Assembly (NCBI RefSeq): GCF_001571145.1
Contig: NZ_BCTF01000038.1
Span: 1-40,189, forward strand
Origin: Hydrogenophaga flava NBRC 102514
Lineage (GTDB): Bacteria; Pseudomonadota; Gammaproteobacteria; Burkholderiales; Burkholderiaceae_C
Length of the DNA: 40,189 nt
Direction of reading: 5' to 3'
Position numbers and translations under genes: made by a program. The notes beneath the pieces are model-generated. The model saw only the letters and a list, made by a program, of their open reading frames with translations. It was not told where the DNA came from and did not search any database. The first letter of the stretch is position 1. Each line of letters starts with the position of its first letter. Shown here in pieces: positions 30,940 to 37,979 of the stretch.

Positions 30940-31945
30940 CCCGCATCGCCTCGGCCGCGATGTCCAGCGAGCGCAGCCGCAGCGCGGGGTCGAACACGTC
31001 GCTCACCAGCATGAACTCGTCGGCCTGGGTCGCGTCGGCCAGTTGCTGCAGACCGGCGCGCACCGTCTGCGGCCCGCCCACCACGGCGCAGGCCAGGAAG
31101 TCGGCGATGGCCGCGCGCGCCTGCGTGTCCAGCCGGTCCATGAAGCCCTCGACCGGCGCCGGCAGCTGGCCGCGCCGGCCGGTGAGGATGCCCAGCACGC
31201 GCTGGTAGGTGCTGCTGGCCAGGTACTCCGCCTCGTCGTCGGTGGGGGCGGCGATCAGCGGCACGCCGACCACGGCATAGGGCTTGTCCAGCGTCTTCGA
31301 CGGCTTGAAGTTCTGCCGGTACATCTGCAGCGCCTGCAGCAGGTAGCGCGGTGCGAAGTGCGAGGCGAAGGCGTAGGGCAGGCCGCGCTCGGCCGCGAGC
31401 TGGGCCGAGAACAGACTCGAGCCCAGCAGCCAGACCGGCACCTTGGTGCCGGCGCCGGGCATGGCGATCAGGCGCTGGCCGGGCTGCGGGTCGTCCAGCA
31501 GGCGCTGCAGCTCGGCCACGTCGCGCGGAAAGTCTTCTTCGGTCTCGACGCGGTCGCGGCGCAGCGCGCGCATGGTCAGCGGGTCGGTGCCGGGCGCGCG
31601 GCCCAGGCCCAGGTCGATGCGCCCCGGGTGCAGCTCGGCCAGCGTGCCGAAGGCCTCGGCCACCACCAGCGGCGCGTGGTTGGGCAGCATCACGCCGCCG
31701 GAACCGACGCGGATGGTCTGCGTGCCGCCCGCGATGTGGCCCACCAGCACGGCGGTGGCCGAACTGGCGATGCCGCTCATGTTGTGGTGCTCGGCCAGCC
31801 AGTAGCGGGTGAAGCCCAGCGCTTCAGCGTGCTGTGCGGTGCGCAGGGCAATCGCCAGCGCGTCGGCCACCGTGCCGCCTTCGCGCACGGCGACCAGGTC
31901 GAGCATGGACAGGCGGATGGAATTCAGATCGACGGGCATGCGCAT
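30902..31945 (-). CDS. LLM-class (bacterial luciferase-like) flavin-dependent oxidoreductase
   Basis: A 347-residue TIM-barrel protein of the luciferase-like monooxygenase family, MsnO8/YhbW subgroup. Recognised by RYWLAEHHNMSGIASSATAVLVGHIA, IRVGSGGVMLPNHAPLVVAEAFGTLAELHPGRIDLGLGRAPG and PVWLLGSSLFSAQLAAERGLPYAFASHF. It uses reduced FMN, but its substrate cannot be told from sequence. The start at 31945 has GAGG about 8 bases upstream; alternatives are 31939 and 31957. It overlaps the AraC gene tail to tail by 38 bases. Confidence 0.92.
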   Translation of the reverse strand: MRMPVDLNSIRLSMLDLVAVREGGTVADALAIALRTAQHAEALGFTRYWLAEHHNMSGIASSATAVLVGHIAGGTQTIRVGSGGVMLPNHAPLVVAEAFGTLAELHPGRIDLGLGRAPGTDPLTMRALRRDRVETEEDFPRDVAELQRLLDDPQPGQRLIAMPGAGTKVPVWLLGSSLFSAQLAAERGLPYAFASHFAPRYLLQALQMYRQNFKPSKTLDKPYAVVGVPLIAAPTDDEAEYLASSTYQRVLGILTGRRGQLPAPVEGFMDRLDTQARAAIADFLACAVVGGPQTVRAGLQQLADATQADEFMLVSDVFDPALRLRSLDIAAEAMRVSAPVAPAATIP

Positions 31946-31976
31946 TCGGGACCTCATTCTTTTCCAGCGACGAGTG

Positions 31977-32537
31977 TCATCGCTGTAGTTTCACGCTCGA
32001 TGGGCTCTGTTCCGGCTTCGGGAAAGCCGAGGGCAGATCGAAGTAGGCCAAAGCACCATCGACACTCTTTGTGTAGGACTTCCATTCCCCGCCTTCGAGA
32101 AAGTTGACCGTCACGGCGCGCTCGGAACAGTGCACCTCGATGCCGTCACCCCTGAACACATAAGTGCCGGGCGCGTAACCGGCAAGGGTCCAGAACCAGC
32201 CATTCCTCTCGTTGGCGAGAAACGAGCGCAGCCGCTGGTGCAACCCATCCTGTTCATCCACGGCCGCGGAGCGCACCACGCGCCCGACCCGGTCGTGCTC
32301 GGACACCTGCACGGACTTGGGCAGAGACAGGTCCGGTATCCGGAGCACGCAGCCCACCAGATTGATCACCAGGGCGATTGCGAAACACCTCGCCAGGCCG
32401 GTCCACGCACGACTCGTGTCGCCTGCCCGTGAAAGTTGCCGCAGGGCTCTTTCATGAAAGCGCGGCAGGGACAGGACGTCGTTCGGCCGGATGACGCCGA
32501 CGGCGTTGCCAGTCCGCATGAGTTTCAAGGTGTGCAT
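31977..32537 (-). CDS. Chimeric open frame: AbrB-antitoxin-like start joined to a lipoprotein
   Basis: The 186-residue frame has two unlike parts. Residues 1-22 (MHTLKLMRTGNAVGVIRPND) closely resemble the start of AbrB/MazE-type antitoxins. From residue 51 a hydrophobic stretch ends in lipobox NLVGC (Cys63), followed by a mixed domain (VSEHDRVGRVVRS, NGWFWTLAGYAPGTYVF, IEVHCSERAVTVNFLEGGEW). A lipobox 63 residues in is far too deep for a normal signal peptide, and no in-frame ATG, GTG or TTG lies between residues 8 and 50. It looks like a deletion fusion or a degraded 5' end. The lipoprotein may not be made. Function is unknown. Confidence 0.5.
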   Translation of the reverse strand: MHTLKLMRTGNAVGVIRPNDVLSLPRFHERALRQLSRAGDTSRAWTGLARCFAIALVINLVGCVLRIPDLSLPKSVQVSEHDRVGRVVRSAAVDEQDGLHQRLRSFLANERNGWFWTLAGYAPGTYVFRGDGIEVHCSERAVTVNFLEGGEWKSYTKSVDGALAYFDLPSAFPKPEQSPSSVKLQR

Positions 32538-32605
32538 AGGCTATTCTGGAATGAAACCACGCCTTGCGGCGTTCGCCGCTGCTTGATGGACCCGCTCCAC
32601 ATGAG

Positions 32606-32624
32606 GTCACCGTGCGTCGGTGAC
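32606..32624. promoter_or_regulatory. Inverted repeat upstream of the old yellow enzyme gene
   Basis: A perfect palindrome, GTCACCG-N5-CGGTGAC, 63-81 bases before the start codon in a 150-base gene-free stretch. It could be an operator. No adjacent regulator gene is present, and nothing else was seen in the stretch. Confidence 0.4.
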
Positions 32625-32687
32625 TGCACGCACGAACGCCCGGACATAGACTGCCCACCGAACCGTTCCATCACTCTCGACGCATCC

Positions 32688-33791
32688 ATGACCACCCTCT
32701 TCGACCCCACCACCGCCGGCGACCTGCAGCTGGCCAACCGCATCGTCATGGCGCCGCTGACGCGCAACCGCGCGCCCGATGCCATCCCCACGCCGCTGAT
32801 GGGGGAGTACTACGCACAGCGCGCCAGCGCCGGCCTGCTGATCACCGAGGCCACCGCCATCTGCCACGAAGGCCAGGGCTACGCCGATGTGCCGGGCCTG
32901 TACGGCATCGAACAGCTCGACGGCTGGAAGCGCGTGACCAAGGCGGTGCACGACCTGGACGGCAAGATCGTCACCCAGCTCTGGCACGTGGGCCGCGTCT
33001 CACATGTCGAGCTGCAGCCGCACTACCAGAAGCCGGTCGCGCCGTCGGCCATCCGCGCGAACACCAAGACCGTGCTGATCAAGGATGGCGTGCCGACCTT
33101 CGTCGAGACCTCCGAGCCGCGCGCGCTGGACGCCGAAGAGATCCCCGGCATCGTGCAGGCCTACCGCCACGCCGCGCAGAACGCGATCAGCGCCGGCTTT
33201 GACGGCGTGGAGATCCACGCCGCGAACGGATACCTGATCGACCAGTTCCTCAAGACCGGCGCCAACCACCGCAAGGACGACTACGGCGGCAGCATCACCA
33301 ACCGCGCGCGCCTGCTGCTCGAAGTGGTGGCCGCAGTGACCGAGACCATCGGCGGCGGCCGCACCGGCATCCGCCTCTCGCCCGTCACACCCGCCAACGA
33401 CATCGTCGACGCCGACCCGCAGCCGCTGTTCGACCACGTGGCGCGCGCGCTCGGGCCGATGGGCCTGGCCTATGTGCACGTGATCGAAGGCGCGACCGGC
33501 GGCCCGCGCGAGCTGGCCGACCGGCCCTTCGACTACGCCGCGTTCAAAGCCGCCTACCGCGCGGCCGGCGGCACCGGCGCCTGGATGGTCAACAACGGCT
33601 ACGACCTGCCGCTGGCGCAGCAGGCCCTGGCCGACGGCGCCGACCTGGTGGCCTTCGGCCGCCCCTACATCGCCAACCCCGACCTGGTGGCGCGACTGAA
33701 GGCTGGCGGCCCGTTCAACAAGCCCGACAAGATGACCTTCTACGGCGGCGGAGCCGAGGGCTACACCGACTACCCGACGCTCGCGGAGTGA
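32688..33791 (+). CDS. Old yellow enzyme-type alkene reductase (NemA-like)
   Basis: A 367-residue FMN-dependent ene-reductase that reduces activated double bonds and nitro compounds with NAD(P)H. Diagnostic features are NRIVMAPLTRNRA at the start, TQLWHVGRVSH, the substrate-anion pair in FDGVEIHAANGYLIDQFLK, YGGSITNRARLLLEVV, VNNGYD and the FMN-phosphate ADLVAFGRPYIANPDLV block. The ATG at 32688 is the family start; the open frame extends 84 codons further up without similarity. A palindrome lies upstream. It is monocistronic. Confidence 0.94.
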   Translation: MTTLFDPTTAGDLQLANRIVMAPLTRNRAPDAIPTPLMGEYYAQRASAGLLITEATAICHEGQGYADVPGLYGIEQLDGWKRVTKAVHDLDGKIVTQLWHVGRVSHVELQPHYQKPVAPSAIRANTKTVLIKDGVPTFVETSEPRALDAEEIPGIVQAYRHAAQNAISAGFDGVEIHAANGYLIDQFLKTGANHRKDDYGGSITNRARLLLEVVAAVTETIGGGRTGIRLSPVTPANDIVDADPQPLFDHVARALGPMGLAYVHVIEGATGGPRELADRPFDYAAFKAAYRAAGGTGAWMVNNGYDLPLAQQALADGADLVAFGRPYIANPDLVARLKAGGPFNKPDKMTFYGGGAEGYTDYPTLAE

Positions 33792-33860
33792 TCGCCCCGT
33801 GGCCAGCCTGCGGGCGGCCACCGTTCACCTGACTACTGGAACAGACGGAAATATCCATTT

Positions 33861-33897
33861 TTATCTTCATAAAGATAAAATATCCTTAATCAGGATA
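33861..33897. promoter_or_regulatory. AT-rich tandem palindromes upstream of the AAA ATPase gene
   Basis: Within about 60 AT-rich bases that stand out from the GC-rich background are two palindromes. One is TTATCTT-N4-AAGATAA (33861-33878) and the other TATCCT-N5-AGGATA (33881-33897). They end 15 bases before the ATPase start codon. A GATAAAAT stretch between them could be a -10 box. They look like paired operator sites for a regulator that is not encoded next door. Confidence 0.55.
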
Positions 33898-33912
33898 AAA
33901 AAGGGTAATCCT

Positions 33913-35100
33913 ATGATCGCATACCACCGCACGGCACTGGCGCAACAGCTGGTGCAGGCTTTGCAGGGGAAAGCGCTGCTGGGCGACGCGCACAACGGCC
34001 TGTTTCTGGCCGCGCCGCGTCGCACCGGCAAAAGCACGTTTTTGCAGGGCGATCTGGCGCCCGCCCTGCAGCAGGCCGGTGTGGTGGTGGTGTACGTGGA
34101 CCTGTGGGCCGACACCCGCCGCGACCCCGGCGCTCTGATTGCCGAGGCCATTGCCCAGGCTTTGCAGGAGCACCTGGGGCTGGTGGCGCGCACCGCCAAA
34201 AAGGCCGGCGTGAAAAGCGTGAAGGTGGTGGGCGTGATGGACATCGACACAAGCAAGATCGGCCAGATTGATGGCCTGACGCTGGTGGATGCCCTGCGCA
34301 GCCTGCAACAGGCGGCGGGCAGGCCGGTGGCGCTGATCATTGACGAAGCCCAGCACGCCCTGACCAGCGAGGCCGGCGAGGTGGCGATGACGGCGCTGAA
34401 GTCGGCACGCGACCAGATGAACCAGCCTGGGGTGGTGAACCTGATGCTGGTGATGTCGGGTTCCGACCGCGACAAGCTGTTGCGCCTAGTGGTCAGCGCT
34501 GGGGCGCCGTTCTACGGCTCGCAGATCCAGGCGCTGCCGCCGCTGGACACCGATTTCATAGCCCACGTGGCTGGGCTGGTGGAGGCCCAGCGGCCCGATC
34601 TGGTGCCAGTGGACCGGGCCGCATTGCAGGCGGCGTTTGCGGCCTTCGGCCATAGACCGCAGTTCTTCATGGCGGCCATGGGGGCGGTGCTCAGCCCGCT
34701 GTCGGGCCACAGCGGCCGCTTTGAGCCGGCGCTGCAACAGGCGGCGCAAGACCAGCAGGCGCAAGACGAAGCGCAGATGGAGTCCGACTATCTGGGCCTC
34801 AAACCCACCGAGCAGGTGGTGCTATGGCGCATGCTGGACCAGGGGCCACGCTTTCGCCCGTACGACGCCGAGGCGCTGCGCTTCTACCGCGAGAAGCTGG
34901 GCCGCCCGGTGAGCGTGCAGCAGGCGCAAAAGGCCTTGGAATCGCTGCGGCAGCGCACGCCCGCCCTGGTGTGGAAATCGGCCCGCGGGGAGTACGCCGT
35001 GGAGGACGCGGCTATGCACCGCTGGTACGAGGCCCGCTTGGTCGCGGCGCAGTGGCCGCCCGCGTCGCCACAAGGCGTCCTGGCGCTGGAAGAAGATTAG
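33913..35100 (+). CDS. Orphan AAA-family ATPase
   Basis: A 395-residue ATP-binding protein of the archaeal-ATPase-like (STAND-type) group. The Walker A is APRRTGKST at residues 34-42, Walker B is PVALIIDEAQ with D144 and E145, and a sensor-like LVMSGSDRDKLLRLV follows. The C-terminal 100 residues look like a winged helix (YLGLKPTEQVVLWRMLD). No membrane segment. AAGGG sits 8 bases above the ATG. The AT-rich palindromic promoter, the lack of a partner and a slightly different codon choice suggest an acquired gene. Function is unknown; STAND-like ATPases act in signalling, defence or plasmid functions. Confidence 0.8.
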   Translation: MIAYHRTALAQQLVQALQGKALLGDAHNGLFLAAPRRTGKSTFLQGDLAPALQQAGVVVVYVDLWADTRRDPGALIAEAIAQALQEHLGLVARTAKKAGVKSVKVVGVMDIDTSKIGQIDGLTLVDALRSLQQAAGRPVALIIDEAQHALTSEAGEVAMTALKSARDQMNQPGVVNLMLVMSGSDRDKLLRLVVSAGAPFYGSQIQALPPLDTDFIAHVAGLVEAQRPDLVPVDRAALQAAFAAFGHRPQFFMAAMGAVLSPLSGHSGRFEPALQQAAQDQQAQDEAQMESDYLGLKPTEQVVLWRMLDQGPRFRPYDAEALRFYREKLGRPVSVQQAQKALESLRQRTPALVWKSARGEYAVEDAAMHRWYEARLVAAQWPPASPQGVLALEED

Positions 35101-35126
35101 TCGGGGCAACCTATGATGCGCGGACC

Positions 35127-35537
35127 ATGCCCTCACCCGAACTGGTCGCCGCGATCTACCCCTGGCTTCTGCCGCTGCACATCACCCTGGTGACGCTCAG
35201 CGTCTCGCTGTTCGCGCTGCGCGGGGTGGGCGTGCTGGCGGGACAGGCCTGGCCCATGGCCGGCTGGGCGCGCGGGCTGGCGCCGGTCATCGATTCGCTG
35301 CTGCTGCTGGCCGGCGGCACGCTGTGGTGGCTGCTGCAGCTCAACCCCACGCAGAACCACTGGCTGCTGGCCAAGCTGGTGCTGCTGATCGTCTACATCG
35401 TGCTCGGCACGCTGGCGCTCAAGCGCGCGCCCACGCGCGGCGCCAAGGCGCTCTGTTTTGTCGCTGCGTTGGCCGTGGTGGGCTTCATGGCCAGCATCGC
35501 CATGGCGCGCCACCCGCTGGGCCTGTTCGCTTCATGA
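35127..35537 (+). CDS. SirB2-family inner-membrane protein
   Basis: A 136-residue protein with four hydrophobic segments (about residues 10-32, 48-70, 78-98 and 107-125). It matches the SirB family (YPWLLPLHITLVTLSVSLFALRG, LNPTQNHWLLAKLVLLIVYIVLGTLALKR). Its function is unknown. It starts 26 bases after the ATPase stop, and its stop overlaps the next start as ATGA. Confidence 0.88.
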   Translation: MPSPELVAAIYPWLLPLHITLVTLSVSLFALRGVGVLAGQAWPMAGWARGLAPVIDSLLLLAGGTLWWLLQLNPTQNHWLLAKLVLLIVYIVLGTLALKRAPTRGAKALCFVAALAVVGFMASIAMARHPLGLFAS

Positions 35538-35944
35538 GCCGAGGCGACCCCGGCGCCGCGCCGGTCCACCACTCGCGCCTGGTGCGCGGCCTGCTCTGGG
35601 TCGCAGGCTCGGTGTCGCTGCTGCTGGGCCTGATCGGTGTGGTGCTGCCCGGCCTGCCCACCACCCCTTTCATCCTGCTGGCCGCCGCCTGCTACGCGAA
35701 AGCCTCGCCGCGGCTGCACGCCTGGCTGCTCAACCACCGGCTCACCGGCCCGATGCTGCGCGACTGGGAGGCGAACCGCAGCCTCACGCGGCGCACCAAG
35801 ACCATCGCCGTGGTCTCGATGCTGGTGATGGTGAGCTTCTCGATCTGGAGCTTCCGCCACCGCTGGATCGCGCAGGTGGTGCTGGTGGTGCTGGGCGCCG
35901 TGGGCGCCTGGGTGGTGCTGCGCATTCCGACGCGCAAGCCCTGA
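35534..35944 (+). CDS. DUF454/YbaN-family membrane protein
   Basis: A 136-residue protein with the DUF454 signature GLIGVVLPGLPTTPFILLAAACYAKASPRLHAWLLNHRLTGPMLRDWE and two more hydrophobic segments at the C-terminus. It is coupled to the SirB2 gene by an ATGA overlap. Function is unknown. Confidence 0.9.
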   Translation: MSRGDPGAAPVHHSRLVRGLLWVAGSVSLLLGLIGVVLPGLPTTPFILLAAACYAKASPRLHAWLLNHRLTGPMLRDWEANRSLTRRTKTIAVVSMLVMVSFSIWSFRHRWIAQVVLVVLGAVGAWVVLRIPTRKP

Positions 35945-35960
35945 GCCACCGCCGGCCGCA

Positions 35961-36890
35961 TCAGGCCGCGGCCTTGCGCGCGCGCCGGCGCGGCTTGCCG
36001 GTCTGCATCTCGGCGCAGAGGTTGTAGAACTCCTGCGCCGCCGGCGTGAGCACCGTCGAGCGGCGCTTGATCAGGCCCACCATGCGCTTGACCACCGGGT
36101 CCACCAGCGGCACGCTGGCCAGCAGCGGGTGGTCCTTGGCCGGCATGGCCATCGAGGGCACCACCGCCACGCCCAGCCCCGCCTCCACCAGACCGATCAT
36201 GGTCGTGCCGTGCCGCGTCTCGTACAGGCTGTGCGGCTGCTCGGCCATGCCGGCCAGGGCCTGGTCCAGCAGCAGGCGGTTGCCCGAGACCTTGTCGGCC
36301 GCGATGTAGTCGTACTGCGCGAGCTCGGCCCAGCGCACCTGGCGCTTCTTCGCCAGCGGGTGGTCGCGCCGGCAGGCCGCCACGAACTGTTCTTCCACCA
36401 GCGGTTTGAACTCCACATCGCCCTCCTGCGAGCCGACGAAGTTCAGGCCGAAGTCGGCCTCGCCGCGCGCCACCGCCAGCAGCACCGTGTTGGCGCTCTC
36501 GTCGATGATCTTCACGCGCACCCGCGGGTAGCGCTCGTGGTAGCGCGCGATCACACTGGAGAGGAAGTAGTTCACCGCCGAGGGCACGGCCGCGATGGTG
36601 ACCTCGCCCATGCGCGTGGCGGCCACGCCGCGGATGCCCAGCAGCGTGGTGTCCAGCGCGTCGAGGATCTGGCGCAGCTGGCGGTCGAAGTCGCGCCCCA
36701 CCACCGTGAGGCTGACACGGCGCGTGCTGCGCTCGAGCAGCCGCACGCCCAGCGCCTGCTCCAGCTTGTCGATGCGGCGGCTGAAGGCCGGCTGCGAGAT
36801 GTGGACCGATTCGGCCGCCTTGCGGAAGTTGCCGAGTTCGGCCACCGCGCGGAACGCCATGAGGTCGTTGAGGTCGAAATGGGCGGACAT
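35961..36890 (-). CDS. LysR-family regulator of the tctC / prpF-tctC locus
   Basis: A 309-residue regulator with the winged helix at residues 1-62 (NFRKAAESVHISQPAFSRRIDKLEQALG) and an effector domain from residue 88 (GEVTIAAVPSAVNYFLSSVIARYHE). The start at 36890 begins MSAHFDLNDLMAFRAV; twelve more residues are possible upstream but would cover the operator region. It is divergent from a TctC-type binding protein, with a large LysR-type palindrome between. The effector is likely the ligand or a product of the isomerase encoded downstream. Confidence 0.93.
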   Translation of the reverse strand: MSAHFDLNDLMAFRAVAELGNFRKAAESVHISQPAFSRRIDKLEQALGVRLLERSTRRVSLTVVGRDFDRQLRQILDALDTTLLGIRGVAATRMGEVTIAAVPSAVNYFLSSVIARYHERYPRVRVKIIDESANTVLLAVARGEADFGLNFVGSQEGDVEFKPLVEEQFVAACRRDHPLAKKRQVRWAELAQYDYIAADKVSGNRLLLDQALAGMAEQPHSLYETRHGTTMIGLVEAGLGVAVVPSMAMPAKDHPLLASVPLVDPVVKRMVGLIKRRSTVLTPAAQEFYNLCAEMQTGKPRRRARKAAA

Positions 36891-36911
36891 GGTGGTGCGG
36901 GACAGAGGGTT

Positions 36912-36940
36912 TTGATTGATGCACATTGTGGATCAATCAA
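36912..36940. promoter_or_regulatory. LysR operator between divergent genes
   Basis: A 29-bp perfect-arm palindrome, TTGATTGAT-N11-ATCAATCAA. The ATC-N11-GAT type with T-N11-A core is the textbook LysR binding site. It starts 22 bases above the regulator's start codon and is 76 bases from the tctC start. Confidence 0.7.
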
Positions 36941-37015
36941 TCCCAACTATGCAATTCACAGACATCTTCAGTCCACGGATGATTCGCTCACCTTCCAAAC
37001 ACCGGAGACAAATCC

Positions 37016-37972
37016 ATGAAGTCCACCCTCACCGCGATCGCCCTCGCCCTCACCGCCCTCACCGCCACCGCCCAGGGTTTCCCCACCAAGAACGTCACCA
37101 TCGTCGTGCCCACCGCCGCCGGCGGCGGCAACGACCTGATGGCCCGCACCATCGCGCAGAAGCTCGGTGGTCTGCTGGGCCAAAGCGTGATCGTGGAGAA
37201 CAAGGCCGGCGCCAACGGCGCCATCGCCAGCGAGTTCGTGGCCCGCGCCACACCCGATGGCCACACGCTGATGCTGGGCTACATCGCCACCCACGCCATG
37301 AACCCCGCGCTGCAGAAGCTGCGCTACGACCCGGTGACCGACTTCGAGCCGGTCGCCATGGTGGGCTACTCGGGCACGCTGATGGTGGCCAACCCCAATG
37401 TGGGCGTGAAGGATGTGAAGGACCTGGTGGCGCAGCTCAAGGCCAAGCCCGACCGCTACGTCTACGCCACCGCCGGCAACGGCACCGCGCCGCACTTCGC
37501 GGGCGAGCTGTTCAAGCTCAACGCAGGCGTGGAGATGATCGGCGTGCCCTACAAGGGCTCGTCGCCCGCGATCAACGACACCCTGGGCGGCCAGACGCAG
37601 TTCATGTTCCCCAGCCTGTTCTCGGCCCTGCCGCACGTCAAGGGCGGCAAGCTCAAGGCGCTGGCCATCGCCGGTCCGAAGCGCTCGCCGCTGCTGCCCG
37701 ACGTGCCGACCATGAAGGAAGCCGGTGTCGACGGCGTCGAGGTGCAGCAGTGGTACGCAGTCTTCGCGCCGGCCAAGACCCCGAAGGACGTGGTGGCCAA
37801 ACTCAACAAGACCATCAACGAGGTGCTGAACGACAAGGACGTGATCAAGCGCATGGAGGACCACGGCGCCGACGTCGAGACCAGCACGCCCGAGCAACTC
37901 GGCAACATGGTGAAGACCGAACTCGCCAAGTGGAAGAACGTGGTGGTCAAGGCCAAGATCACGACAGACTGA
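37016..37972 (+). CDS. Bug/TctC-family solute-binding protein
   Basis: A 318-residue periplasmic binding protein with a signal peptide cleaved after TATAQG. Family blocks: VTIVVPTAAGGGNDLMARTIA, VIVENKAGANGAIASEFVA, TPDGHTLMLGYIATHAMNPALQKLRYDP and QWYAVFAPAKTPKDVV. GGAGA lies 7 bases above the start. It is closely related to the C-terminal domain of the next gene, including the stretch GYIATH-NPALQKLRYDPV-DF. Seven bases separate the two genes, so they form one operon under the divergent LysR protein. The ligand is probably a di- or tricarboxylate. Confidence 0.95.
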   Translation: MKSTLTAIALALTALTATAQGFPTKNVTIVVPTAAGGGNDLMARTIAQKLGGLLGQSVIVENKAGANGAIASEFVARATPDGHTLMLGYIATHAMNPALQKLRYDPVTDFEPVAMVGYSGTLMVANPNVGVKDVKDLVAQLKAKPDRYVYATAGNGTAPHFAGELFKLNAGVEMIGVPYKGSSPAINDTLGGQTQFMFPSLFSALPHVKGGKLKALAIAGPKRSPLLPDVPTMKEAGVDGVEVQQWYAVFAPAKTPKDVVAKLNKTINEVLNDKDVIKRMEDHGADVETSTPEQLGNMVKTELAKWKNVVVKAKITTD

Positions 37973-37979
37973 ACTCGCC

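Noticed and set aside
32569..32586. Short open frame starting MKPRLAAF before the old yellow enzyme gene
   Set aside because: Only 11 codons with no ribosome site; cannot be supported as a gene.
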